The position numbers and the translations under genes are program-made. Under the pieces are notes generated by a model. The model saw only the letters and a program-made list of their open reading frames with translations. It did not search any database and was not told the DNA's origin. From assembly GCF_033115175.1 (NCBI RefSeq), contig NC_084840.1:75469179-75533178 (forward strand): a stretch of DNA of 64,000 nt, read 5' to 3'. Positions 1-11,440 of the stretch are shown here, in pieces; the stretch's first letter is position 1, and each line of letters begins with the position of its first letter. Origin of the DNA: Lepus europaeus (Eukaryota > Chordata > Mammalia > Lagomorpha > Leporidae).

Positions 1-50
1 TGCCAGCACCGCAAGGCAGAGGATTAGCCCGTTGAGCCGCGGTGCTGGCC
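1..50 (-). mobile_element. CSINE, head only, cut by the window edge
   Basis: The lagomorph C-repeat head, reverse-complemented, ends in GCCGCGGTGCTGGCC. It abuts an L1 fragment. The rest of the element lies left of the window. Confidence 0.8.
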
Positions 51-1030
51 AGTATGATTCTAATTCTTTTGAATTTGCTGAGACTTGCTTTATGGCCTAG
101 TATGTGGTCAGTCCTAGAGTAGGTCCCATGTACTGCTGAGAAGAATGTAAATTCTTTATGTGTAGGATGAAAAGATCTGTAGATATCTGTTAGAATCTTT
201 TGGGCTATAGTGTCATTTAAATCTACTGTTTCCTTTTTGATTTTCTGTCTGGTTGATCTGTTTCTGAGAGTGGAGTATTGAAGTCCTTCAGTACTATTGT
301 ATTGGAGTCTAAGTCTCCCTTTATGTCCCTTAACAATCTTTTAAATAACTGGTGCCCTGTAGTTAGGTGCATATACATTGATAATCATTATATCTTCCTG
401 TTGAATTGATCCCTTAATCATTATACAGTGCCCCTCTTTGTCTCTCTTAACAGTTTTTGTGTTAAAGTTTATCTTGTCTGATATTAAGATGGATACGCTT
501 GCTCTTTTTTCATATCTGTTGGCATGGTATATCTTTTTCAAGCCTTTCACTTTCAGTCTGTATGCATCTTTGTTGGAAAGATGTGTTTCTTGTAAGCAGC
601 AAATAAATGGGTTTTGTTCCCTAACCCAATCAGCCAATCTGTGACTTTTAACCGGAGAGTTGAGGCCATTAACATTCAATGTGACTATTGATAAGTAGAA
701 ACTTGGCTCTGCCATTTTCCCAAAGATATTTTCTAATATATGCTTTGAACTTCCTGTGATCTTTTGCTGTGAGTTTCCTTCTTTTACCTTCTTTCATATT
801 GATGACCATGTTTCTGTGTTTCTGTGTGTAACACATCTTTAAGCATCTTTTGCAGGGTTGGATGAGTGATGACAAATTCTTTCAATTTCTGTTTGTTATG
901 AAAGGTCTTTATTTCACCTTCATTCACAAATGAGAGCTTTGCAGGATATAAAATTCTGGGCTGGCAGTTTTTCTTAGTACCTGGGCTATATCTCGCCATT
1001 CCCTTCTAGCCTGTAGGGTTTCTGATCAGA
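51..1030 (-). mobile_element. LINE-1 fragment, ORF1 C-terminus and ORF2 endonuclease
   Basis: Read on the minus strand, about 1020 to 780 encodes an ORF1p C-terminal segment, with a GEIKTF motif followed by KQKLKEF. Positions 715 to 341 then encode the start of ORF2, an AP-type endonuclease with LNVNGLNSP and the catalytic-region motif CLQETHL. Frames break after position 341. Neither end of the element is present, so this is a dead internal fragment. The lower half aligns by eye with the L1 piece at 58.5-58.9 kb. Confidence 0.85.
341..715 (-). pseudogene. L1 ORF2 endonuclease domain remnant
   Basis: About 124 codons remain of the N-terminal endonuclease domain of L1 ORF2, the enzyme that nicks target DNA for retrotransposition. 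LNVNGLNSP near residue 13 and QETHL near residue 42 are hallmarks. An intact ORF2 is over 1,200 codons. No reverse transcriptase follows, so it cannot function. Confidence 0.8.
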
Positions 1031-1630
1031 AGTCTGATCAGACTTTCGTGAATTAGGTGAGGCTAAGAAAAGTGAAGATATTACATGTTAATACCTGCTT
1101 TATACAAAACCATTTGGAAATGCATTGCCAGCTGATACAAAGACTCAAAGGAATCGACTGAACATGGTGCAGAGATGTGTGTAGTTTGCCTCTGTAAATT
1201 GTTTCAAAATATAAAATTTGGGAGACTGATGCACACCTCTGACTGTCAGGATTATCTGAAGGATTCCAATCAGGGATCCTTGAGCTCAGATTACTGAGTT
1301 GTATGCTGTACAGAAGGTTTCCTATTTTTAAAAGGCAGATACCCTCCAGTTTACTTCTCTCCCCACCTAGGGGAACACAGGATGCATGGCTTTGTTATAT
1401 TTCTCAAACAGATGACCATGACATTTTTCTGTTGGTGGAAAGTATATATATATAATTTGTGCAAAAGTAAATGTTCTTGGAAATATGTATTGAGAAACGC
1501 TATTCTTGAGACAATAATTTCGGTCATCAGTTCAATAAGAATGCTTGAAATATTAACTACTATGTCTTAGGGTTTAGGGCTACAGAGGTAAAACATGTAG
1601 CCCTTGCCTTCCAGAGGACCTTGTGTTTTT

Positions 1631-1989
1631 TTTTAAATTTTTAATTTTTTTTTAAATTTTTTACAGGCAGAGTGGACAGTGAGAGAGAGAGACAGAGAGA
1701 AAGGTCTTTCTTTTGCCGTTGGTTCACCCTCCAATGGCCGCCACGGTAGGTGCGCTGCGGCCAGCGCACCGCGCTGATCTGATGGCAGGAGCCAGGTGCT
1801 TATCCTGGTTTCCCATGGGGTGCAGGGCCCAAGGACTTGGGCCATCCTCCACTGCACTCCCTGGCCACAGCAGAGAGCTAGCCTGGAAGAGGGGCAACCG
1901 GGACAGGATTGGTGCCCTGACTGGGACTAGAACCCGGTGTGCCGGCGCCGCAAGGCGGAGGATTAGCCTAGTGAGCCGCGGCGCCGGCT
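1631..1989 (-). mobile_element. CSINE with target-site duplication
   Basis: A complete C-repeat is flanked by a 15-bp direct repeat GGACCTTGTGTTTTT at 1616-1630 and 1990-2004. The T-rich left side is the reverse complement of the tail. The right end GGCGCCGGCT is the tRNA-derived head. Confidence 0.93.
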
Positions 1990-2300
1990 GGACCTTGTGT
2001 TTTTATTGCGTGCAATCAAATAATTGTAATATGCCGTGGTGAGTGTTTTGATGGAAGCAGTGAATCTTGGAATGCAATTGTTTGGAGTGAGTCTTGGTGA
2101 TGAGTAGGTTCCATGCATTGAGGCAGTGGAGAGGAGAGTTTTAAGAGGAATGTGCAGCACATGTGGAAGCACAGGGTGGGAAGAAAGAGCCTCCTTTAAT
2201 TTACCTTCTACATTTGATGTCCGAGTTTGCATTGTCATCTGAAATATGTTCAGTTCTGTTGAGAAATATGTAATAATGTGAATTGTGAATCATTTTACAG

Positions 2301-2408
2301 ACTGGCCTCACACCACTTTTAGTGGCTATTCAACAAAAACAAGAAAACTATGGTTAAATTTTTAATATTACAGAATGCAGATGTTTTCGCAGTTGATAAG
2401 CTACACAG
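2301..2408 (+). pseudogene. Ankyrin exon A, ANKRD26/POTE/ANKRD7-like, frameshifted
   Basis: A 108-nt block lies between the acceptor ATTTTACAG and the donor GTAAAT. The first half reads GLTPLLVAIQQKQEN in one frame. The second half reads MVKFLILQNADVFAVDKLHR in the next frame. Together they make a typical ankyrin repeat (TPLL helix, then a NADVxAVD hairpin), so one extra base has entered near 2349. Without it the exon would be 107 nt and end in phase 2, which fits the next block at 4345. The family call rests on remembered similarity to ANKRD7, ANKRD26 and POTE ankyrin repeats, not on a search. Confidence 0.7.
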
Positions 2409-2708
2409 GTAAATTACTTCATTCTATATTTTAAACTCAGTGATGTTTATCAGTTATAAAGTCATTCAAGTCAGAAATATGAAATAAAATGTTAGTATAT
2501 TATCGAGATACAATGAAAAGTAACAATAAAAATCTATCTGGTAGGAAAGCAATTATGCATACTGGCCAACGCAGCGAGCTACATAGGAATGGTCATATTC
2601 TCTTATGATAGTGACTGATATATTTTAATAGTAATCTGATTTTTGGTTGTATAGTCTGATATTAATGAAAGCTTATTCATTAAACATTCTGTAATATTTT
2701 TAAAATTT

Positions 2709-2795
2709 TTCCGCCGACGGAGGGAAGACCTTTCTCTCTGTCTCTTTCTCACTGTCCAACTCTGTCAAATAAATAAAAAATCTTAAATTTTTTTT
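2709..2795 (+). mobile_element. CSINE 3' tail fragment
   Basis: Only the tail of a C-repeat is present, with GGGAAGACCTTTCTCTCTGT leading to AAATAAATAAAAAATCTT. Confidence 0.7.
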
Positions 2796-2807
2796 CCTAC
2801 GTACTCT

Positions 2808-3062
2808 TTTTTTTTTTTTTTTGACAGGCAGAGTGGACAGTGAGAAAGAGAGACAGAGAGAAAGGTCTTCCCTTTGCCATTGGTTCACCCTCCAATGGCC
2901 GCCGGTGCACCGCGCTGATCCAAAGGCAAGAGCCAAGTGCTTCTCCTGGTCTCCCATGGGGTGCAGGGCCCAAGGACTTGGGCCATCCTCCACTGCACTC
3001 CCGGGCCACAGCAGAGAGCTGGCCTGGAAGAGGGGCAACCGGGACAGAATCCAGCGCCCACA
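2808..3062 (-). mobile_element. CSINE, 5'-truncated
   Basis: The T tract and GACAGGCAGAGTGG are the reversed tail. The body stops at GACAGAATCCAGCGCCC, so the tRNA-like head is missing. It lies immediately beside an oppositely oriented tail fragment. Confidence 0.88.
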
Positions 3063-3264
3063 TACTCTACTTTTAAAAATGCTGTAGTATATATAAGTAG
3101 GAATTGAAAATCATTTTGTCTTTTTGCTGACTTTTTTTGGTTAATTTCTTTCTTCAAAGTATATTGATGTTAAGTTATACCTTAGCGACTGTAGGTGGTT
3201 ATTAGCAGATAGTATGATTTTATCAGTTTTTTCATTCTGCTTTGATATTTGATATTTTTAAAAG

Positions 3265-3630
3265 CATGGTTTTTAAAAAATTCTATGAGAGAGAGATTAG
3301 AGACACAGAGAGAGAGAGGGAGAGAGAGAGAGAGGGAGAGATAGGGAGAGAGAGAGAATTAGAACTCTCTCACTTCAGTTTCACTGCTCAAATGCCTGCA
3401 ACAGTTCAGGCTGGGCCAGATTGAAGCTTGGAGCTAAGAATACAATAAAGACTTTCATGTAGTTGCAGGAATCTAATTATCTAAGCTGAATATAACTAAT
3501 GTCTTCCGGGGTCTGTATTAGTAGGAGGCTATACATAGAAGCTGGATCTGGGAATCAAACCAGGTAGTGTGATACGGGACGGGGACTTCTTAATTGGTGT
3601 CATAATACCAAGATTAAATGCCTGATCCTT
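3265..3630 (-). mobile_element. Old diverged CSINE-like element
   Basis: A (GA)n block is followed by a degraded C-repeat body ending near AAATGCCTGATCC. It is much more diverged than its neighbours. Confidence 0.5.
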
Positions 3631-4344
3631 ATAATTTTATTTGTAATTAGTATAGGAAGAGGGAAGAAATATATTTACTTAGATAAGCTTTTCCTTTGAT
3701 GACGACAAATAATAAATGAGAAAGAGAAAAGACAAATAGCACAAGGCTTAATTCTCAGATGTCCAACCTGTTTGGCATGCAACCTTGGGAACATCAACTA
3801 TTAAATCTAACCTGAAGTGAAAGTGGGATAGTAACGTATCCTATCTTTCAGATGTAGTTGTATATAATGTCATATATAAAATGGAATTCAGTAGCTGACA
3901 CGTGGTTCTCACCATTGCTAACAAACTGCTGTGACTATTATTGCCATATAATATAAGAGCTTTATACTTTCAGATAGCTTTTACTTACCTGACTGGGACA
4001 TATTTAATATTTAAAACTGGGGAAGTAAGAGTGAATTCTTCACTTAAAACTGCCTGATTTAAACAAGTGAACTCAACGGTGTTACTATCCCTTAAAGACA
4101 TCAAATTAGTAACTTCTATGGAATACCCCAGTTAGACAAGAGGCTTTATTTTGTTCCTTTCTCTTTAACCCTGGAGATAATTTCTGGAGATGAGCATTTG
4201 ATATTCCAAGATGCTTATGTCCATTAATACAAGTAAATGATCACATATACACAGGCAAGATATTAAGTTGGTAAAATAGAGCAACTCAGCTTTTTGAGTA
4301 GCCTCATTGGAATTTTTAAAGAAGTTCTCTTTCTGTTATTTTAG

Positions 4345-4479
4345 AACATCCCTCATGTTTGCGGCATGGTATAGTTCGGAAAACATAGTGAACATTCTTC
4401 TTGAACTAGGGGTTGATGTGCTTTCTGAAGTCATTGCTGGACATTCTGCTGGGGATTATGCTCTTCAAAAACGTAATAT
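4345..4479 (+). pseudogene. Ankyrin exon B, intact in isolation
   Basis: A 135-nt block runs from the acceptor TTATTTTAG to the donor GTAAGT. Its first base completes the arginine codon begun in exon A, giving R-TSLMFAAWYSSENIVNILL, the core of an ankyrin repeat with the expected LLELGVDV hairpin. A GHSAGDYAL stretch matches the degenerate last ankyrin repeat of POTE/ANKRD26-type proteins. There is no internal stop. It ends in phase 2 (AT). Confidence 0.78.
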
Positions 4480-4605
4480 GTAAGTGTTTATACTAACATT
4501 GTAATCAACATGAAGTTGAGGTGTAAGTACTTCGTGTTTTCAGATGACTTAGCTCTCACAGTTTTTGGAATGGCAGTGAGTCCCTTTACTTCAACAGTCG
4601 GAAAC

Positions 4606-5015
4606 TAAATAGAGAGGCAGGTGCTGTGATGTAGAGGTTAAAGCTGCCACCTTAAGTGTTGGCATCCCATATGGGCACCGGTTTGATTCCTGGCTGCTCC
4701 ACTTCTGATCCAGCTCTCTGCTATGGCTTGGGAAAGCAGTAGAAGATGGCCCAAGTCCTTAGGCCCCTGCACCTGCATGAGAATCCCAGAGGAAGCTCCC
4801 GGATCCTGGCTTCAAATCGGTGCAGCTCTGGCCATTGCAGCCAACTGGGGAGTGAACCATCAGATGAAGCCCTCTCTCCTCCTCCTCCTCCTCCTCCTCC
4901 CCTTCCTCCTCCTCCCTCTCCCCCTCCCCCTAACCCTCCTCCTCCTGTTCCTGCTTCTCCTGTCTCTGTGTAACTCTGACTTTCAAGTAAATAAATAAAT
5001 CTTTAAAACAAAAAG
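4606..5015 (+). mobile_element. CSINE with expanded CTC/CCT tract
   Basis: It runs from AGGCAGGTGCTGTGATGTAG to AAATAAATAAATCTTTAAAA. The internal pyrimidine region has expanded into a run of CTC/CCT triplets at about 4878-4960. The element lies in the intron after ankyrin exon B. Confidence 0.88.
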
Positions 5016-5019
5016 AAAC

Positions 5020-6900
5020 CAAAGAGAAAGGTTGGCTAGTTAGAAGTACAGATGGGTACAAATTCTTTATCTCAGAGATTTGAAGGTCTTTATCCCTGCG
5101 GCTGCCCACATTATCCATATCATTTCAAATACAACCCCTGCCATGACCCTCCAAACAGTGTCACACCTTCCTAGTTCTACTTAGTTGGTTAGGCCTTCAA
5201 TGTCCAGATTAGCAGGAAATTTCATATTTTGTCCTGGGAGCTGCCTCTTAAATTCTTTTTCTTGAGTTTTACAAGAAGCCAGGAAGCTCCATAAGCCTGA
5301 CAAGGCAATCTTCCTTCATCAGAGAGATGAGGTTCTCAAGGCATCTTCCTTCATCAGAGAGATGGGGTTCTAATAATTCTTATTTTTTATTGCTTCCATG
5401 TTGCTGGGGAAGCTGCCCTGCAGTCTAGTTATGATAGACCTTTATTACCAGGATTCTTTTACTGATCCAGATCTCCAGTCTTCGTGGTGATGTGCACTTA
5501 TATCCTGAGATTAAAATGTCTATTTGTTGACTTACATATGCCTATACACTCAGTCACTCTCCACAAAGTATTAACACCCCACTCTGGCTTCCTAGGTTTT
5601 GGCATGTATGTAGCTAAAAAGTAGGCTATTTATGAGAACCTCAGGTGGCATCTACTTCTTAGCCTTAAACCTTCATGATGTGTTCTTTATAAGGTTCTTG
5701 ACTTTGCTAGTAGTTTCTACTTGGTACCATTCTGTTGTCAGACAAATTCAGATAATGTAGGAAAAGATGAGAGTTTATTTAATGTTTTGCACCAGATATG
5801 TACCCTAAGGCTTCTTTATATTCTGGGCACATATATTCTTGGTTTGTGGAATGTACCATGTATGTTACTGTGCTCCAGAGTATGTGTTGGACCTAAGGTG
5901 ATTTGTTTGCTGTAATAGTGAAAACGAAAATCTTCTAAATTATGTGCATTTTATATCAGATTTTCAAAGTAGTTTTAAATTCTGCCTCACAACAAGCCAT
6001 TCTTGAGAATTCTCTGAATCTAAAGTATGTTATATGGATTTAAGTGAGCTAAGCCCCATGCATAACTTCTCAGAAACCATGTAATAAAGTGGAGTTTGAT
6101 CGTCCAAGTTAGGTGGAGTTGAACAGGGATGTTAAGCATCATACTAGCAAATATCAACTGGTTCAGAGTTTGAATCCTTAAAAGGAGTAGTAATAGTCTG
6201 CCCAGTACTTGACAGCTCTTAGTTTTGTACCCTTAGTGTGAATGATCACATCAATTGTGTTACCTAACATAGTGAAGTGATATATTTACAAATGCATGTA
6301 GCTGCAATATGTTAAGTAGATGAGATATCTATGGTTACAGCTGTATGGAGTAACTAATAGCCAGAATGAGAAACTAATGACATTTCCTGTAGCCTGAACA
6401 GTGAAAAAACACACTACAGGTTTTCTTTGGGATTCCAAAATAGTTTCAGTAGTAAATTTCAAGAACAAAGTATTCCATTGCTTCATTTCATTGAGCATTT
6501 ATTTATTTTATATATTAACACATTGAATCTCTATAACTCCTAGTGAAGACATAGGAAAATCCTTACTCTTTAGAAGAGTTTGAGGTTAAAACAAGTGACT
6601 TGTCCATACCTGTTGGCTACAGAGCTGAGTCTTCTGAGTTTATGATGCCTTATTATGTCATGCTAATTTTAGTTAATTTATTGAGTTATACCCCCTTTAA
6701 TTCAGGACTTCTTCACCTTACTGTTTTTCATCTTTACAATAAGTTTAAGAAAATTATATTATAGAACATATAATTATGAAGTGTGTTGGCACAATGTAAA
6801 TTCTGGTACTAACTTTGACACTGTCAGAAATATTCTAAGGATTTGATACATGTGATAGTTGTCCTTATCAATACTGAAACAATTTTATTCATTCTTATAC
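5020..6900. other. Intron-like unique sequence, no feature recognised
   Basis: This AT-rich stretch lies between ankyrin exons B and C. There is a local imperfect duplication around CATCTTCCTTCATCAGAGAG (about 5308-5365). No repeat family or coding block was identified. Confidence 0.5.
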
Positions 6901-6904
6901 ATAG

Positions 6905-6975
6905 GGAAAATTACCAACTCATTTCTTTTTCTCGAGGAAATGCTGTACTTAAGAAGACTGTAAATACAAATCCAG
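6905..6975 (+). pseudogene. Ankyrin-gene exon C, region after the last repeat
   Basis: A 71-nt block lies between the acceptor TTATACATAG and the donor GTAAAA. Its first G completes ATG after exon B, then reads ENYQLISFSRGNAVLKKTVN and TNP. POTE and ANKRD26 relatives have a similar QLISxYK...NSNP stretch directly after the ankyrin repeats. There is no stop. It ends in phase 1. The three-way phase match A-B-C is the main support. Confidence 0.68.
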
Positions 6976-7209
6976 GTAAAACTTCTCCAGCTAGTCTCAA
7001 CATAGGAAAAAATGTAAACATAAGCAATAGTTGATCACAGAAGAGCAGTTACAGATAAGTCAGTGATTAATCATATGTGTGTTTTTCTTAATCTTTCTTA
7101 GTAATCTAGTGTTTAGAAATTTTAGAGGTTTATTGTAGGATATTTATAACCTGAAGCACTATTATTTGAAGAAAATCACTAATTGTGGCCCTTTATCTCT
7201 TTGTGGCAT

Positions 7210-7668
7210 TTGTGTAATTTAGAAAAAGATATAGATCTGTATATGTGTGTGTGTGTATGTTTGTGTCTGAGAGGCATGGAGACTTACAGAACAAAGCTGC
7301 CATCTACGGATTTGTCCTCTAAATGCTCACAATGGCCTCGTTTGGATGGAAGCCATAGGCAGGAGTCAGGAACTCCATCTAGGTCTTCCACGTGCTTGGG
7401 AGGAGCTTGATTACTTGAGCCTCACTGCCTCTCTTGAGTTTGCACAGGCAGCAAACTGAAGTCAGAACATGGAGTTGGTAGTCAAACTCAGCTACTCACA
7501 CATGGTTACATGGCCAAGAACTTGGGGCATCTATTGCTGATTTCCTAGACCCATTAACAGGAAGCTGGATTGGAAGTGGAGCAGCCAAGACTTGGACAGG
7601 AAACCATGAGGGAGGCCAGCACTGTAGGCAGTGACTTTATCTGCTGTGACATAGCACTGGGACCCTAC
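7210..7668 (-). mobile_element. Old CSINE-like element with (TG)n
   Basis: A diverged reverse-oriented C-repeat begins after a TG run at 7241-7262. It ends near TGACATAGCACTGGGACC, the degraded head. Confidence 0.55.
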
Positions 7669-8145
7669 AGTCTTTTATACTTATTCTATTAGTGATACAA
7701 TTGTCTCTCAGTTGGATTACCATCCTTGTATAGAGCATACGTTTTCCATATCATCTTAACTAATTGTATTATTCACTTTACATTGATAAATTGAACTTTA
7801 TTTCAGATGGTTCTAGGGATTCTTGGTATTATTTTAAGGTGATGGAAACAACAGGCCTTTTAAAGTGATTTCTATGCTGAAGAATTAAGATTGCATTTTG
7901 GCATGACACAGCTTGGTCTATAAACTGAAAGCAGGCAGTGTAACATAAATTATATACCTTTCTACCTTACCGTAAGTGACAGCATTCATTCCCTTGAGGT
8001 AACAAAATGTATGTCAGCCACAGATGAGATTTGCAAAAGCATCTTCAGGGTGAACAAGTTGTAAAGACCAGTTATTCTGAGTTTCTGCTAGTATATTGAT
8101 GTTCATGAAAAGTGAATAGTGATAACAAACAAAATTTTAGTTCTA

Positions 8146-8500
8146 GCCGGTGCCGCAGCTCAATAGGCTAATCCTCCACCTTGCGGTGCCGGCACACCGG
8201 GTTCTAGTCCTGGTCGGGGCTCTGGATTCTGTCCCGGTTGCCCCTCTCTTCCAGACCAGCTCTCTGCTGTGGCCAGGGAGTGCAGTGGAGGATGGCCCAA
8301 GTGCTTGGGCCCTGCACTCCACGGAAGACAAGGAGAAGCACTTGGCTCCTGCCTTAGGATCAGCGCGGTGCGCCAGTCGCAGTGTGCCAGCCACGATGGC
8401 CATTGGAGGGTGAACCAATGGCAAAAGGAAGACCTTTCTCTCTGTCTCTCTCTCTCTCACTGTCCACTCTGCCTGTCAAAAAAAATTAAAAATTAAAAAA
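8146..8500 (+). mobile_element. CSINE with target-site duplication
   Basis: A near-consensus C-repeat runs from GCCGGTGCCGCAGCTCAATA to an A-rich tail. The flanks share a TTTAGTTCT repeat (about 8135-8144 and 8519-8528). Confidence 0.93.
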
Positions 8501-8519
8501 AAATAAACACATAAAAAAA

Positions 8520-8920
8520 TTTAGTTCTTCCAATATACCGCAAAGGGTATAATAAATAACCTGGAAGAAAATATTTGCAAAAGATATAGTTCAAAAAAAC
8601 CACAACTATTATCCAAACTGTTTAGAGAACTCTTAAAGCTAAATTTAAAAAACAACAAACAGACTTAAAAATAGGAAAAATAGCAGAACAAACACCTTCC
8701 CCTGGAAGATGGCAAGTGAACTTAAGAAGTGATTCTGAACATCATGAACTGCTAGGGATTTCAAAACAATGACAACAGTGATTGCAGATAAGGAAATAGA
8801 GCAATAGGGATTCTCATTCATTGCTCTTCCATATGCAAAATAGTATAGCCACTCTGGAAGATAATCTATGGCCATACCACCCTGAAAGCACCTGATCCCA
8901 TCTATGTATGTATATTTAGA
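8520..8920 (+). mobile_element. Old L1M 3'-end fragment
   Basis: Phrases typical of mammalian L1M C-terminal/3' UTR sequence are visible, such as GCCACTCTGGAAGATAATCT and GATTCTCATTCATTGCTCTT. It ends just before ankyrin exon D. Pieces resume after the gap. Confidence 0.6.
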
Positions 8921-8983
8921 ATTCATAATAATGTTTATTATCAGATCTATGACTACCTCTTATAGAAATGATGTTTACTTTAG

Positions 8984-9024
8984 GAGCAGAAGATGAAGCT
9001 AAAGAATCAACTTCGGACCCTGAG
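8984..9024 (+). pseudogene. Ankyrin-gene exon D, short acidic exon
   Basis: A 41-nt block lies between TTTACTTTAG and GTACTG. It takes over the phase-1 base from exon C and reads GAEDEAKESTSDPE, an acidic serine-rich linker like the one after the ankyrin repeats in this family. It ends in phase 0. The next exon is not seen. The assembly gap begins 226 bases downstream. Short exons are easy to find by chance, so confidence is lower than for B. Confidence 0.5.
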
Positions 9025-9250
9025 GTACTGTCTCTTGTTATGATATTTTAAATATAAGCACTAAGCGATGTTGAAATCTAAAATGCAGTGCTTGTTTCTT
9101 CTGTCTTTTTAAAAACAGAGGCAGAAGACAGAGCCCTGAAGCTTGTGCCCAGCAATTCAGCCCTAGAGGCAGGGACCTGCTGTCTGCCCCGTAAAGCAGC
9201 CTGGCTCTGACTGTGGGCAGGAGCAAGTGGGAGGTGGAATCTGGGGACTC

Positions 9251-9450
9251 NNNNNNNNNNNNNNNNNNNNNNNNNNNNNNNNNNNNNNNNNNNNNNNNNN
9301 NNNNNNNNNNNNNNNNNNNNNNNNNNNNNNNNNNNNNNNNNNNNNNNNNNNNNNNNNNNNNNNNNNNNNNNNNNNNNNNNNNNNNNNNNNNNNNNNNNNN
9401 NNNNNNNNNNNNNNNNNNNNNNNNNNNNNNNNNNNNNNNNNNNNNNNNNN
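9251..9450. other. Assembly gap, 200 N
   Basis: A run of exactly 200 N, probably a conventional gap of unknown true length. Any exon of the ankyrin gene located here would be missed. Confidence 0.99.
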
Positions 9451-9604
9451 ATTCTTGTGTATTATTGTTGGAAATATAAAACAGTGCATGCTGTATGGAA
9501 ACCAGAGGTTTCTTAAAAAAATGGAATTATCAAATGATGCAGTAGTTCCACTTCTTGATATATACACAAAAATATTGAAAGCAAGATCTCAAAGAGATAT
9601 TTGT

Positions 9605-9895
9605 GGGGTGGGCCCATGGTGCCGTGTTTAAGATGCTGCGGGGGACCCTACATCCCACACCAGGATGCCTGGGGTCAGGTCCTGGTTCTGCTCTGAATCT
9701 AGCTTCTTACTGACGCCCGCGGGAGGCAGCAGTGAGGGCTCAGTGCGCGGGTTCCCGCCACCCACGTAGGAGACCTGGGCTGCGTTCCTGGCTCTTGGCT
9801 TTGGCTTGGCCCAGCCTGGCTGCTGCAGGCATTGATAGGAGATCTCTCCCTCTCTCTCTTTCTCTCTGCCTTTCAAATAAATAAAAAATTTTAAA
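9605..9895 (+). mobile_element. Older CSINE subfamily copy
   Basis: The head is GGGCCCATGGTGCCGTGTTT and the end is AAATAAATAAAAAATTTTAAA. Its middle section differs from the young copies, with an insertion around GGAGGCAGCAGTGAGGGCTC. Confidence 0.7.
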
Positions 9896-9926
9896 GATAT
9901 TTTCCACCCATGTTCAGGGCACTATT

Positions 9927-10254
9927 TTTTTTTTTTTTTTGAATGGCAGAGTGTTCAGTGAGAGAGAGAGAGACAGAGAAAAAGGTCTTCCTTTGCCGTT
10001 GGTTCACCCCCTAATGGCCGCTGCGGCCGGCACACTGCGCTGATCCGAAGGCAGGAGCCAGGTGCTTCTCCTGGTCTCCCACGGGGTGTGGGGCCCAAGC
10101 ACTTGGGCCATTCTCCACTGCCGTCCTGGGCCACAGCAGAGAGCTGGCCTGGAAGAGGGGCAACCGGGACAGAATCTGGTGCCCCGGCCGGGACTAGAAC
10201 CCAGTGTGCCGGCGCCACAAGTGGACGATTAGCCTAGTGAGCTGCGGCGCTGGC
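9927..10254 (-). mobile_element. CSINE with target-site duplication
   Basis: A full C-repeat is flanked by CAGGGCACTATT at 9915-9926 and 10255-10266. It splits old L1M sequence. Confidence 0.94.
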
Positions 10255-10639
10255 CAGGGCACTATTATTCATAACAGACAAAACCCATTCAAACGTCCAT
10301 TGACAGCTCAACGGATAAACAAAAGTGGTAGATGCGTAGGATGGAGTACTACTCAGCCTTAAAGAGGAAGGGAATTCTGCCACAGGCTACAGCCTAGAAC
10401 CTGAAGGATGCCGCGCTAAGTGAAATGCCAGTCACAACAGAAAACGTCGTGTGGTTCCACTCACGTGAAGAATCCGTGGCAGTCGATGCATAGAAACAGA
10501 AAGCAGGAGGCAGCTCGCCAGCAGCTGGGGGTGGGGTGGGGGGAGTTAGCTCTGCAAGGGGGGACGGTCTGCAGGTCGCTGCGCAACAACGCGATGCGCT
10601 GAGTGCCACTCGACCACCGACTTCAGAAACGGTTCACAC

Positions 10640-11440
10640 CGTCAGCTGCGTGTCTGTTTTTGTCACGGCTAAGCGTGTGCCGAATGAATTCAGTTTGTGT
10701 GTTCCCCAATCTGCGTCTCCTCTGGCTTTCCAAATCCCAGGTGACGCCATTTACCATTCATCAGACAGAAGGCTGGGCATTCACCGAACTTCTCCGTGTG
10801 CCTCACTTTTTGTGCCAAGTTACCTTTGGCACTGTCTTCCCAACGTCTCTGTGGACTCAGGCTGCATCTGTCTCCTGGGTGTGCCTCTCAGCTGTCACCC
10901 AGAGCTGCTGCTGCTGTTTCCTAACTGCTCCCTCTGGCCTGAAGCTTGCTCTGTTTCAGATTATTTTCCGTATCTCCCTTAGAAAGATTCTTTTTTCCTG
11001 ACAGGCAGATGTGAACAAATGATTTCCACACTTAAAGACACTTTACTGGTTCTTCCCTGGCTGCTGTATTTAGAATGGAAAATACCGCTCTTCCCGATTT
11101 AGTTCAGTGCTTTCTTGCCTGGTGGTTGGGCTTCTCGTCTTGCAGTCCAGGCCAGCTGTAGTGAACTGTCTGTGCTTACAGAGAACATGTGCACACGTCA
11201 GGCCTCTGCGTCTTTGTTCTTGGTGCAGTATCTGCGGGGCTGCCTTCCCATCCTGTCCACCTGGTGAACACCTGCCCTTCTGGGAAAGCCGCTCCAAACT
11301 TGTGTCTTACACGAAACTTTTGACCACTTCCCTATTTTCTTTCCTCATTCAGATTTTACTTTTCATCCTTTGTAATTGTCATGTATTTTTCAGTACATCT
11401 GTAATATGTTACTGTACTTCTTTGTTTCACATGTGTGGGT
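10640..11440. other. Unassigned sequence
   Basis: A moderately GC-rich stretch carries several overlapping open frames on the plus strand. None shows a recognisable domain, and no splice-consistent coding block was found. Confidence 0.4.

Larger units (their letters stand above)
9455..10640 (+). mobile_element. Old L1M 3' fragment interrupted by two CSINEs
   Basis: L1M-type 3' sequence is visible at about 9455-9600 and 10266-10640, with motifs such as ATTATTCATAACAGACAAAA. The C-repeats at 9605-9895 and 9927-10254 interrupt it. Local GC rises toward the right. Confidence 0.6.

Noticed and set aside
8143-8460. Recurring 60-160 codon frames with motifs like GHSRELAWKRG
   Set aside because: These are translations of the C-repeat SINE and recur at every CSINE in the window.
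9163-9631. Open frames that run through the assembly gap
   Set aside because: They are open only because the 200 N bases translate as unknown residues.
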